64,000 nt of DNA from assembly GCF_932526225.1 (NCBI RefSeq), contig NC_064046.1, positions 11,001,719-11,065,718 on the forward strand. Reading direction: 5' to 3'. The notes under the pieces were generated by a model. That model had not been told where the DNA came from, did not search any database, and was given only the letters and a program-made list of their open reading frames with translations. The position numbers and the translations under genes are program-made. This document shows, piece after piece, positions 33,701 to 43,190 of the stretch (within the stretch, counting starts at the first letter, position 1; every line of letters begins with the position of its first letter). This DNA comes from Nematostella vectensis. Lineage: Eukaryota; Cnidaria; Anthozoa; Actiniaria; Edwardsiidae.

Positions 33701-36700
33701 ATGTTAATGACTATTCAGGGAGATGTAAAGGACTACAACCCGAGGGGGGATGCTACTAAAACGGGGAACGGGGAGCGGGGAACAGGGAGCGGGGGAACAC
33801 CAAAACGTTTTCTTTCTTTTCCGGGTAAGCATTTATACATGATAACAAAATATAATAAAATATAATATAATATGAAATAAAAAAAGATGTATGTTCTGAT
33901 AATTCTAACAGCCCACATTCCGGCACAAGACAATACGAAAGCAATAAGCAGCAATACAAAAACGCAATAAATAAGTCAAAAGGAACAATACAAACACGCT
34001 GCGTTCAAAATCCTTAATAATTTTCTGTTGGTCAATGCATTAAACCATTTATTTGATAAAAAAGTGCAAAATGAAATAAGATTTTAGAAAAATGTATGTA
34101 CTTATACTTACCTCAAGAAGGCAAAAATATATTAACAGAAATGGGTCAAGCATGTACTAAACAGAGCATACTTTCAAGTGTGTGGCTTACTGTTTAGGAA
34201 TGAACCAGGTATAAATCAGATTCCTGTTCCCCGCTCCCCGTTCCCCGTTTTAGTAACATCCCCCGAGGGGGGGGGGGGGAGTTATGGTCCAGAATCCATC
34301 TTGTCCAAAAGCTGATTATTTTGTTGTTAGGTGGCACAATCACCGCCAATGCAGCACAAAATTCCAGTTTAAACGGCACAGGCTTGGTCAGCGGACCATC
34401 TGGGGGGACAATACGACTCAAGGCTCAGAAGGTATTAAACTGTTTGTTAAGCCGGCCTTTCACTAAAGAAGGAGCTTACGGGCTTTTGTGAAGCGAGAAG
34501 TAACGAGAAAAACGTCAAAAAAATTCCTTTCCTTCCGTCTTCCCTTGCTTGCACTTCGCGCTAGTTTTGCGATGTCGTGTTCCCTTTTGGAGTATTTCGT
34601 GGGTTATTTTGCTAGCCCTAAATTACGAGTTGCTAGTTATAACCGCTTTCTGGCTATCTTTATTGAATTGCATTTGGTGTTTCTTAACGTGATTAATGTG
34701 ATTAAAGACCCCAAGATTTTTGACTGACGGGAGCCTTATATTGAAGTGTAACGGTCTCCAAGCACAGAGCGCGTATGTTGCAAATGTTATTATTATTATT
34801 ATTTTTTTGATTGAGTAGAAGACTAAAAAAGACATTTATTTTAAAGCCATGTTCCGGATAAACATGTTTTGTTTCTATTGTGCACGCAGTCGACAAACCT
34901 AAATGCACACTGTCTTATTTTTCTCCCTAAGGCGCTGATAATAACGAGTTTAATTTAACGTGATATTTCGATATATATGTTTACTTTCGATAGGTACTAA
35001 TGGATCCGAAAGCTTCATTGCAAGTTGACGGGGCAAGCGGCCAAGTTGGTCCTGTATGGCAGTCCTCAGGGGGAGGAGGTGGGGGAGAGATACAAATACA
35101 GGCCGACGAAGGTCAAGTTTACGACTTGAGATTCGCCCCAGGACATTCCGTTTGTCGCAAATTAGCAAATGTTTTGGCGCAGCCCGGGACCGTCATCATT
35201 CGCAATGGTACGTATAAACCTAGTCTATAAATTTAGTCAGCTTTTCAGCATTTTTCTTTTTGTTTTCAATATTCAATATGAAACAGCTTCATCCTTGGTT
35301 TGCCCACCAATTTCAATCGTTTCGCACGATCGTAGTTTTCGCAAGTTTTTTATTGCGTTGCTTTTATTCTTTTAAATTGGAATATTTGACCATGTACCTC
35401 ATTTTCAGTTAAAAAAGTAACAAATCGTCACTAATATTCCTAAGAAGCACGAAGCACCAGGGGCGGCAGTTTCCACTTTTAAGGGGGAAGCTCCCCCTTC
35501 CACCCCCCCCCCCCCCCCCCCCACTTCTCTGAGCGGATGTTTCTTCATATATGAACGTTTTTTAACGAACAGGATTCAAGTGATACAGGTTAAAATGCCG
35601 TGAATAAAAACCTAGGTTATCCCCCGCGTTCTTATGAAAAGCGCTTAAAAATTTAAAACCACCAACCACCCCTCCCCATGAAGCCACTGACCACCCCTCC
35701 CGCCAACTTTCGCCCCCCTCCCTCCACTTATGGGACCAATCCACCGACCCTGAGCACTAAGATCAACTTGATTTTGTTGCGCGAACTTTTGATACACTCT
35801 GTATTCGAATGATAATTAATTAAAGCCGCATTGTCACCAGTTTACTTCCGGTCGATTACGTTAACAATCTCCAATGATTTTTAACGGAAAACGCGAAAAT
35901 TATTTCAAAATATTGAAAGCAGTGTGTCTATTGCAAGTTTCTTCGAGAATGTGATTGATAATTTAGAGCGGATGGCATGTTAAATATCTCGGTTTCTAAT
36001 AGATTCTTTTGTCTTTTAACGGTCGAGGTTTCCGTCGGACCTCCGGAAGTGAACTGGTGACAATGCGGCTTCAAGCGACGGCTTGTTGTTACCAAGGGCT
36101 ATAGGAAAATGTTACTCCAGCAAAGTGATGTCTAATGCCTGTTATTGTTGACTAAACTATGTATCAACTTGGCGTATTCCAATTGGTTTTGCTCCTCTAG
36201 AGAGCTCACCGCGCTAAGGACCTTTCAAACGACGCGCTAGGTAACCGCCGCTGCCAGGTAGATATGTAACTCTAACCCAGGCCAGCGCGGTTTTTCTTCC
36301 TTACAAAAAAAAACAAAAAAAAAAAAAAAAACACGCCGCTGGTGAAGCAATTAGCGAAAGAGCTTTCTGGAGGACCAAACCAGTCTATGTAGTAATGCAT
36401 GTTTTTTTAGCACTTACAAACATTAGACATAACCATGGAGTAAAATTTTCGAATGTGGAAATAAAAACCAAAAGTCTGTAGAATGTTTTTATTGCCAGCT
36501 GGTACCAGAGCCTCAAGCTTTTCAAATTTCTTCGTCAAAAAAGGCTATTTTTCATTGGACGTTTTTTTTTTTTCCGTCGTTTTCTGCATTTGAAAAAAAA
36601 AACGTTGTCGTTTCGAGGGTCTGGTACCTATTCCCTCTCATCTAGCTACTCGTAGTTGCTCCCGAAATCTTCTGAGCGCGACTATACATCTTTTAATCCA

Positions 36701-37969
36701 TTTACTTTCAGCTCTAGGAGAAGTTTTTAGAATTTCTCCAAGCGATGGAAAAAGTCACGTGCACCACTTCGTGTGGCCTGCTGCAGAGGAACAAACAACA
36801 ACAACAACAACAACAACAGCAACAGAACCAGCAATAGCAGGTACTTCAAAAGGTGTTATACATCTATAAGATATTTTTAGTATTGAAGCTTTGAATTATA
36901 CGCATATTTTTTTTATCACTCCTTATATACTACAGAAAATCATGGATTATTTTAGGCGCCCTGATAGTCGTGCTCACTAACCAGGAGTACAAATATGGCT
37001 CACCAAAGCTGGTAGTCTGCCGTGAATAATACTTTGTTTTTCGCAAGGAACTTAAAAAAAAAAAAATACTAAATAAACGAATGAAGTCTGATATGTAATT
37101 GACGATATTTGAAAAAAAATATCTTGTTTATTCGCTTGAATTAGCCGATGGATATGGATTCTTTTAGTCACTCGGCATTGAGCGAGAGCATAAAATGGCG
37201 GCGTGATTGGCCTTCTTTAAAGCCGCATTGTCACCAGTTTATTTCCGGTCGATTACGTAACAATCTCCGATGATTTTTAACGGAAAACGCGAAAAATATT
37301 TCAAAATATTGAAAGCAGTGTGTTTATTGGAAGTTTCTTTGAGGATGTGATTGATAATTTAGAGCGGATGGCCCGTTTAATATCTCGGATTTCAATAGAT
37401 TCTTTTGTCTTTTAACGGTTGACGTTTACGTAAATTGGTGACAATGCGGCTTTAAGGGCGATAAATTGGCACAGAGTCGAGTACCAGTCATAGGTGAACC
37501 TCAAGCTAGTTTGAAGCTCATACCTACTATTATCCCATTTTACCAATAATATAATTATCCACCAGGGGCGGATCTAGCTTTTTGCCAAGGAGGGAGGGGG
37601 AACCAAAAATTTTCGTCATTATTGTACCTTCGTAATGAATGGACTGATCAGCGACATGAAAACAATAAAAAAGGCAGCCCAAGGGGGAAGGGGTTAAACA
37701 CCCTACCCCCCCCCCCCCCGTAGATCAGCTACTGTCTATTATATCCGCTTTACAACTGATTCAAAGCTAGTTAATGGTTAAGGGGACTCAACAAGGCGAA
37801 AGGGATGTGTTCGAGTTGTAAAGACATTGAACTATAATCTCGAAATGTTCCAAACGGTTTTGTTTTACAATTGTGTCTGTTTTCAATTTGTTCTTATATG
37901 TTGCTTTCACTTCCAGCCCCACTGCCACTGCTCAATAGAACACAGCTGTTATTGGTAAATATATATTGA
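24685..37969 (+). CDS. Secreted glycine-rich, probable beta-solenoid protein, nine exons
   Basis: The function is not recognised. Exons: 24685-24732, 24819-24846, 28020-28391, 32842-33003, 33576-33671, 34331-34431, 34994-35207, 36712-36840 and 37917-37969. They join in frame to 400 codons plus a stop (1,203 nt). The N-terminus, MKPRLLGTIWVIVLIEGSFQ then VGNAQ, is a signal peptide with a likely cut after NAQ. The body alternates short beta-like phrases (TVRIVGENALSI, GSITVETDITM, GGGAIELVALKGLIKIGGTI, GGTIRLKAQKVLMDPKASLQ, GGGGGGEIQIQADEGQVYDL) about every 20-25 residues, the look of a right-handed beta-helix. Eight Cys lie between the TMTC and SVC motifs. Several Asn-X-Ser/Thr sites fit secretion. 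The tail has nine Thr in a row, broken by Ala and Glu. Most introns are phase 1, common in extracellular modular proteins. The 3' end is uncertain: exon 9 either ends at TGA 37967-37969 or splices at GTAAAT (37955). It could be the N-terminal part of a larger receptor. Confidence 0.78.
24819..24846 (+). CDS. Secreted-protein exon 2 (28-nt micro-exon)
   Basis: Acceptor CCTCTCAG, donor CAAG|GTAAGA. It encodes GSFQVGNAQ plus one base, completing the signal peptide and its cleavage region. Phase 0 in, phase 1 out, exactly matching the next exon. Confidence 0.72.
24847..26467. other. Intron 2, first part, nothing recognised
   Basis: AT-rich; purine-rich near 26120-26210. No exon is supported on either strand. 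Confidence 0.55.
26468..27960. repeat. Octamer-rich minisatellite, 13 units in intron 2
   Basis: Units of about 105 and 125 bp begin tttagacgccgttcttttca and alternate so that a 230-bp dimer repeats (near 26697, 26927 and 27157). Each unit contains ccgttccaaatgcaaatg and, further on, its complement catttgcatttggaacgg, so every unit can fold on itself. Reading along, there are about 32 exact ATGCAAAT octamers on either strand. Short frames on both strands here repeat with the units and are not proteins. Confidence 0.93.
28020..28391 (+). CDS. Secreted-protein exon 3
   Basis: Acceptor ATTCTTCAG, donor CCAG|GTGAGA, phase 1 to 1, 372 nt. It starts GADFVLTSSETLIINTTTPK and ends near CGGKVTCPG. 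It contains the first beta-like repeat phrases and four Cys (TMTC, ARC, MVC, VTC). Confidence 0.82.
29861..29935 (+). pseudogene. Decayed tRNA-like sequence (possible SINE head)
   Basis: A B-box match GGGTTCGAGTCC near 29908-29919 follows a CATAAT that could be a CAT anticodon loop, but acceptor and D stems do not pair well. It could be a tRNA-Met-like pseudogene or the head of an old SINE. Confidence 0.3.
32622..32712. repeat. Dispersed repeat, copy 2
   Basis: It is a diverged match to 22856-22960 (gggaatatat, ctatggaagtgaccga, atttttggctta, cttgatatgg). Confidence 0.5.
32842..33003 (+). CDS. Secreted-protein exon 4
   Basis: Acceptor TTTCTAG, donor TCGG|GTGAGT, 162 nt, phase 1 to 1. It encodes GTGPGGVNICQDLLNSQDCV then YGANHAGNGGG and YSCGEGDLIGGSS: glycine-rich with three Cys. 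Confidence 0.82.
33180..33411. mobile_element. MITE with perfect 17-bp inverted ends (intron 4)
   Basis: AGGCGCGTGTCTAGAGG (33180-33196) and CCTCTAGACACGCGCCT (33395-33411) are exact complements. The 232-bp element has no frame. No clear target duplication is seen, so the superfamily is open (hAT-like ends are possible). Confidence 0.75.
33576..33671 (+). CDS. Secreted-protein exon 5
   Basis: Acceptor TTTTTTCAG, donor ATTG|GTGAGT, 96 nt, phase 1 to 1. It encodes GVSKFNESRVLTVGIAGGGA then IELVALKGLIKI, a full beta-like repeat. Confidence 0.82.
33740..34275. mobile_element. Element with G-rich long inverted ends (intron 5)
   Basis: The left end ggggatgctactaaaacggg continuing ggaacggggagcggggaaca is mirrored by the right end tgttccccgctccccgttcc continuing ccgttttagtaacatccccc, about 45 bp with one or two differences. 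The AT-rich interior holds many ataata motifs and no transposase. Frames on either strand are short and contain the terminal repeats. Its exact ends are blurred by G runs. Confidence 0.6.
34331..34431 (+). CDS. Secreted-protein exon 6
   Basis: Acceptor TTGTTGTTAG, donor CAGAAG|GTATTA, 101 nt, phase 1 to 0. It encodes GTITANAAQNSSLNGTGLVS then GPSGGTIRLKAQK. Two N-glycosylation sequons (NSS, NGT) are visible. Confidence 0.8.
34994..35207 (+). CDS. Secreted-protein exon 7
   Basis: Acceptor TTTCGATAG, donor CAATG|GTACGT, 214 nt, phase 0 to 1. It encodes VLMDPKASLQVDGASGQVGP, a run of six Gly, EIQIQADEGQVYDLRF and CRKLANVLAQPGTVIIRN. Confidence 0.82.
35457..35760. mobile_element. Fragment of hAT-like CAGGGGCGG element
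   Basis: The left end caccaggggcggcagtttcc resembles the terminus seen at 37563. The right part is C-rich (ccacccctcccgccaac), ending near accgaccctgagcac, a poor complement. Boundaries are uncertain. Confidence 0.35.
35823..36071. mobile_element. Tc1/mariner-like MITE, copy 2
   Basis: Ends AAGCCGCATTGTCACCAG / CTGGTGACAATGCGGCTT are flanked by TA on the left and CA (a decayed TA) on the right. It is about 90% alike by eye to copy 3 and less so to copy 1. Confidence 0.8.
36712..36840 (+). CDS. Secreted-protein exon 8 (Thr-rich)
   Basis: Acceptor TTACTTTCAG, donor GCAG|GTACTT, 129 nt, phase 1 to 1. It encodes ALGEVFRISPSDGKSHVHHF then VWPAAEEQ and a Thr run from (ACA/ACN)n, then EPAIA. The CAA triplet repeat makes this stretch length-variable. 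It may be an O-glycosylated stalk. Confidence 0.75.
37220..37452. mobile_element. Tc1/mariner-like MITE, copy 3
   Basis: Ends AAGCCGCATTGTCACCAG / TGGTGACAATGCGGCTT are flanked by a clean TA duplication (37218-37219, 37453-37454). It is slightly shorter than copy 2, with a deletion near the right end. It lies in intron 8. Confidence 0.8.
37563..37737. mobile_element. hAT-like CAGGGGCGGATC MITE
   Basis: The left end is caggggcggatctagctttt; the right end is a diverged gtagatcagctactg after a C run at 37707-37720. It is non-coding and lies in intron 8. Confidence 0.45.
37917..37969 (+). CDS. Secreted-protein exon 9 (possible last exon)
   Basis: Acceptor CACTTCCAG, then APLPLLNRTQLLL. It either reads on through VNIY to TGA (37967-37969) or splices out at TTG|GTAAAT (37954/37955). 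No AATAAA is seen in the next 200 bp, which weakens the case for a true 3' end. Confidence 0.5.
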
Positions 37970-38190
37970 TCGTAAAATGATATGATTGCAATTTAATTTT
38001 ATTGGACTAATGCTGTTGATGAGATGGAGGTAGTAATAATGTCAGTGGTGACAAGGATTGTGCGGGTAATGATGATGACGGTGGTTTAGTTATGTTAACT
38101 TGGCTGGTAATGATGACAAAAGTTACAGTGTTGACAACGGTGATGGCGACTGAATGCTATTAGGATGGATTTTCATACAATGGATTTTCT
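37970..38190. other. Short spacer before the tRNA array
   Basis: It is rich in gatgatga and gtggtgac triplets. No AATAAA and no supported frame are seen. It could be a 3' UTR or an intron of the secreted-protein gene. Confidence 0.4.
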
Positions 38191-38194
38191 AACA

Positions 38195-38295
38195 GCTGCA
38201 CATTAGGTTGGCGCGTCGTACTTTTAGGCAGTACGGGCGTGTCCCGTGGGCGCCATGAAATGCAAAGGTCGAAGGCTAGATCCTCTACAGGTGCA
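38195..38295 (+). pseudogene. Degenerate edge copy of tRNA-Ile(UAU)
   Basis: The 5' part (D arm) is rearranged to acattaggttggcgcg, the loop reads CTTTTA, the T arm is disrupted (gaaggctagatcctct), and acceptor pairing is lost (GCTGCAC against CAGGTGC). It is the leftmost unit of the array. Confidence 0.75.
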
Positions 38296-38367
38296 CAACT
38301 TTCATTCTCTATTTTAGGTTTAGCAAAATATTCATGTAGGAAATTAATTTTACACATTTATGTAAGT

Positions 38368-38453
38368 GCTGATGTGGCACAGTCGGTTAGCGCGTCGTAC
38401 TTATAGGCAGTACGGAAATGAGAAGGTCGAGAGTTCGATCCTCTCCAGGAGCA
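38368..38453 (+). pseudogene. Edge copy of tRNA-Ile(UAU) with a 12-nt intron
   Basis: The exons are mostly intact but the acceptor 5' strand is GCTGATG (mismatched to CAGGAGC), and most of the intron is gone (12 nt left instead of 33). It is a transitional unit between the degenerate edge and the regular array. Confidence 0.75.
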
Positions 38454-38526
38454 CAATTTTTATTTTCTTAAATAGTATCTCAGTGTATAATCATGTAAGA
38501 TATTCTTTTAAATCCTTGATGTAAGT

Positions 38527-38992
38527 GCTCCTGTGGCACAGTCGGTTAGCGCGTCGTACTTATTGGCAGTACGGGCGTGTCCCGCGGGCGCCATGAAATG
38601 CGAAGGTCGAGAATTCTATACTCTCCAGGAGCACAAATTGTATTTTCTAAAAATGTATCTAAGTGAATAATCATGAAAGATATTCTTTTAAATCCTTCAT
38701 GTAAGTGCTCCTGTGGCACAGTCGGTTAGCGCGTCGTACTTATAGGCAGTACTGGCTTGTCCCGTGGGTTTCATGGAATGCGAAGGTCGAGAGTTCGATC
38801 CTCTCCAGGAGCACAATTTTATTTTCTTAAAAAGTATCTAAGTGAATAATCATGAAAGACATTATTTTAAATCCTTGATGTAAGTGCTCCTGTGGCACAG
38901 TCGGTTAGCGCGTCGTACTTATAGGCAGTACTGGCTTGTCCCGTGGGTGCCATGAAATGCAAAGGTCGAGAGTCCGATCCTCTCCAGGAGCA
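38527..38992 (+). tRNA. tRNA-Ile(UAU) genes, copies 1-3
   Basis: G1 positions: 38527, 38707, 38886; each spans 107 nt. Copy 1 has A37 changed to T (TTATTG) and a T-loop change (TTCTATA). Copies 2 and 3 carry the shorter-stem intron type (actggcttgtcccgtgggt). Confidence 0.85.
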
Positions 38993-39064
38993 CAATTTTA
39001 TTTTCTTAAAAAGTATCTAAGTGAATAATCATGAAAGACATTCTTGTAAATCTTTGATGTAAGT

Positions 39065-42000
39065 ACTCCTGTGGCACAGTCGGTTGGGGCGTCGTACTTA
39101 TAGGCAGTACGGGCGTGTCCCGTGGGCGCCATGAAATGCCAAGGTCGAGAGTTCGATCCTCTCCAGGAGCACAATTTTTATTTTCTTAAATAAGATCTCA
39201 GCGTATAATAATGTAAGATATTCTTTTAAATCCTTGATGTAAGTGCTCCTGTGGCACAGTCGGTTAGCGCGTCGTACTTATAGGCAGTACGGGCGTGTCC
39301 TGTGGGCGCCATCAAATGCGAAGGTCGAGAGTTCGATCCTCTCCAGGAGCACAATTTTTATTTTCTTAAATAGTATCTCAGTGTAAAATAATGTAAGATA
39401 TTCTTTTAAATCCTTGATGTAAGTGCTCCTGTGGCACAGTCGGTTAGCGCGTCGTACTTATAGGCAGTACGGGCGTGTCCTGCGGGCGCCATGAAATGCG
39501 AAGGTCGAGAGTTCGATCCTCTCCAGGAGCACAAATTTTATTTTCTAAAAATGTATCTAAGTGAATAATCATGAAAGATATTCTTTTAAATCCTTGATGT
39601 AAGTGCTCCTGTGGCACAGTCGGTTAGCGCGTCGTACTTATAGGCAGTACGGGCGTGTCCCGTGGGTGCCATGAAATGCGAAGGTCGAGAGTTCGATCCT
39701 CTCCAGGAGCAGCATTTTATTTTCTTAAAAAGTATCTAAGTGAATAATCATGAAAGACATTCTTTTAAATCCTTGATGTAAGTGCTCCTGTGGCACAGTC
39801 GGTTAGCGCGTCGTACTTATAGGCAGTACGGGCGTGTCCCGTGGGCGCAAAGAAATGCGAAGGTCGAGAGTTCGATCCTCTCCAGGAGCACAATTTTTAT
39901 TTTCTTAAATAGTATCTCAGTGTATAATAATGTAAGATATTCTTTTAAATCCTTGATGTAAGTGCTCCTGTGGCACAGTCGGTTAGCGCGTCGTACTTAT
40001 AGGCAGTACGGGCGTGTCCCGCGGGCGCCATGAAATGCGAAGGTCGAGAGTTCGATCCTCTCCAGGAGCACAAATTTTATTTTCTAAAAATGTATCTAAG
40101 TGAATAATCATGAAAGATATTCTTTTAAATCCTTGATGTAAGTGCTCCTGTGGCACAGTCGGTTAGCGCGTCGTACTTATAGGCAGTACTGGCTTGTCCC
40201 GTGGGTGCCATGAAATGCAAAGGTCGAGAGTCAGATCCTCTCCAGGAGCACAATTTTTATTTTCTAAAATATTATCTCAGTTATAATCATGTAAGATATT
40301 CTTTTAAATCCTTTATGTAAGTTCTCCTGTGGCACAGTCGGTTAGCGCGTCGTACTTATAGACAGTACTGGCTTGTCCCGTGGGTGCCATGAAATGCAAA
40401 GGTCGAGAGTCCGATCCTCTCCAGGAGCACAATTTTATTTTCTTAAAAAGTATCTAAGTGAATAATCATGAAAGACATTCTTGTAAATCCTTGATGTAAG
40501 TGCTCCTGTGGCACAGTCGGTTGGCGCGTCGTACTTATTGGCAGTACGGGCGTGTCCCGTGGGCGCCATGAAATGCCAAGGTCGAGAGTTCGATCCTCTC
40601 CAGGAGCACAATTTTTATTTTCTTAACTAGTATCTCAGTGTATAATCATGTAAGATATTCTTTTAAATCCTTGATGTAAGTGCTCCTGTGGCACAGTCGG
40701 TTAGCGCGTCGTACTTATAGGCAGTACTGGCGTGTCCCGTGGGTGCCATGAAATGCGAAGGTCGAGAGTTCGATCCTCTCCAGGAGCAGCATTTTATTTT
40801 CTTAAAAAGTATCTAAGTGAATAATCATGAAAGACATTCTTTTAAATCCTTGATGTAAGTGCTCCTGTGGCACAGTCGGTTAGCGCGTCGTACTTATAGG
40901 CAGTACGGGCGTGTCCCGTGGGCGCCAAGAAATGCGAAGGTCGAGAGTTCGATCCTCTCCAGGAGCACAATTTTTATTTTCTTAAATAGTATCTCAGTGT
41001 ATAATAATGTAAGATATTCTTTTAAATCCTTGATGTAAGTGCTCCTGTGGCACAGTCGGTTAGCGCGTCGTACTTATAGGCAGTACGGGCGTGTCCCGCG
41101 GGCGCCATGAAATGCTAAGGTCGAGAGTTCGATCCTCTCCAGGAGCACAAATTTTATTTTCTAAAAATGTATCTAAGTGAATAATCATGAAAGATATTCT
41201 TTTAAATCCTTTATGTACGTTCTCCTGTGGCACAGTCGGTTAGAGCGTCGTACTTATAGGCAGTACTGGCTTGTCCCGTGGGTGCCATGAAATGCAAAGG
41301 TCGAGAGTCCGATCCTCTCCAGGAGCACAATTTTATTTTCTTAAAAAGTATCTAAGTGAATAATCATGAAAGACATTCTTGTAAATCCTTGATGTAAGTG
41401 CTCCTGTGGCACAGTCGGTTGGCGCGTCGTACTTATTGGCAGTACGGGCGTGTCCCGTGGGCGCCATGAAATGCCAAGGTCGAGAGTTCGATCCTCTCCA
41501 GGAGCACAATTTATTTTTTCTTAAATAGTATCTCAGTGTATAATCATGTAAGATATTCTTTTAAATCCTTGATGTAAGTGCTCCTGTGGCACAGTCGGTT
41601 AGCGCGTCGTACTTATAGGCAGTACGGGCGTGTCCCGGGTGCGCCATGAAATGCGAAGGTCGAGAGTTCGATCCTCTCCAGGAGCACAATTTTTATTTTC
41701 TTAACTAGTATCTCAGTGTATAATCATGTAAGATATTCTTTTAAATCCTTGATGTAAGTGCTCCTGTGGCACAGTCGGTTAGCGCGTCGTACTTATAGGC
41801 AGTACGGGCGTGTCCTGTGGGCGCCATCAAATGCGAAGGTCGAGTCGATCCTCTCCAGGAGCACAATTTATATTTTCTTAAATAGTACCTCAGTGTATAA
41901 TAATGTAAGATATTCTTTAAAATCCTTGATGTAAGTGCTCCTGTGGCACAGTCGGTTAGCGCGTCGTACTTATAGGCAGTACGGGCGTGTCCCGCGGGCG

Positions 42001-43190
42001 CCATGAAATGCGAAGGTCGAGAGTTCGATCCTCTCCAGGAGCACAAATTTTATTTTCTAAAAATGTATCTAAGTGAATAATCATGAAAGATATTCTTTTA
42101 AATCCTTTATGTACGTTCTCCTGTGGCACAGTCGGTTAGCGCGTCGTACTTATAGGCAGTACTGGCTTGTCCCGTGGGTGCCATGAAATGCAAAGGTCGA
42201 GAGTCCGATCCTCTCCAGGAGCACAATTTATATTTTCTTAAATAGTACCTCAGTGTATAATAATGTAAGATATTCTTTTAAATCCTTTATGTACGTGCTC
42301 CTGTGGCACAGTCGGTTAGCGCCTTGTACTTATAGGCAGAACTGGCTTGTCCCGTGGGTGACATGAAATGCAAAGGTCGAGAGTCCGATCCTCTCCAGGA
42401 GCACAATTTATTTTTACTTAAATAGTGTCTCAGTGTTTAATCATGTAAGATATTCTTTTAAATCCTTGATGTAAGTTCTCCTGTGGCACAGTCGGTTAGC
42501 GCGTCGTACTTATAGGCAGTACGGGCGTGTCCCGTGGGCGCCATGAAATGCGAAGGTCGAGAGTTCGATCCTCTCCAGGAGCACAAATTTTAATTTCTAA
42601 AAATGTATCTAAGTGAATAATCATGAAAGATATTCTTTTAAATCCTTGATGTAAGTGCTCCTGTGGCACAGTCGGTTAGCGCGTCGTACTTATAGGCAGT
42701 ACTGGCTTGTCCCGTGGGTGCCATAAAATGCGAAGGTCGAGAATTCGATCCTCTCCAGGAGCAACTATTTTATTTTCTTAAAAAGTATCTAAGTGAATAA
42801 TCATGAAAGACATTCTTTTAAATCCTTGATGTAAGTGCTCCTGTGGCACAGTCGGTTAGCGCGTCGTACTTATAGGCAGTACGGGCGTGTCCCGTGGGCG
42901 CCATGAAATGCGAAGGTCGAAAGTTCTATCCTCTCCAGGAGCACAATTTTATTTTTTAAAATAGTATCTCAGTGTATAATCAGGTAAGATATTCTTTTAA
43001 ATCCTTTATGTACGTGCTCCTGTGGCACAGTCGGTTAGCGCGTCGTACTTATAGGCAGTACGGGCGTGTCCCGTGGGCGCCATGAAAAGGTCGAGAGTTC
43101 TATCCTCTCCAGGAGCACAAATTTTATTTTCTAAAAATGTATCTAAGTGAATAATCATGAAAGACATTCTTGTAAATCTTTGATGTAAGT
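39065..43190 (+). tRNA. tRNA-Ile(UAU) genes, copies 4-26 (first 23-gene block)
   Basis: First-base positions: 39065, 39245, 39425, 39605, 39784, 39964, 40144, 40323, 40502, 40682, 40861, 41041, 41221, 41400, 41580, 41760, 41937, 42117, 42297, 42477, 42657, 42837, 43016. Base 1 is A at 39065 and T at 40323, 41221, 42117 and 42477, breaking the 1-72 pair. A37 is T at 40502 and 41400. T55 is C (agtccgatcc) at 40323, 41221, 42117 and 42297. The copy at 41760 lacks 3 nt in the T arm (gtcgagtcgatcc), and the copy at 43016 lacks 5 nt at the 3' splice site (ccatgaaaaggtc). Most remaining copies keep the full cloverleaf. Confidence 0.93.
39605..39711 (+). tRNA. tRNA-Ile(UAU), reference copy of the array
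   Basis: It decodes AUA in translation. Fold: acceptor GCTCCTG/CAGGAGC (7 pairs), D stem GCAC/GCGC-type with loop AGTCGGTTA, anticodon stem TCGTA/TGCGA, loop CTTATA|A with anticodon TAT, variable AGGTC, T stem GAGAG/CTCTC with loop TTCGATC, discriminator A73. A 33-nt intron sits after A37, the standard position, leaving a 74-nt mature tRNA. The intron itself contains ACGGG-cgtgt-CCCGT. The A box (TGGCACAGTCGGTTAGCGCG) and B box (AGTTCGATCC) are internal. The 3' flank has T4-T5 a few bases after A73, a Pol III stop. Nothing needed for function is visibly missing. An intron is usual in eukaryotic tRNA-Ile(UAU) genes. Confidence 0.95.

Larger units (their letters stand above)
35208..36711. other. 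Intron 7 with transposon fragments
   Basis: It holds an AGGGGCGGCAG-type hAT-like terminus at about 35459 followed by a C run of about 20 (35500-35522), one Tc1/mariner-like MITE (35823-36071), and an A-rich stretch near 36305-36332. No extra exon is supported. Confidence 0.55.
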
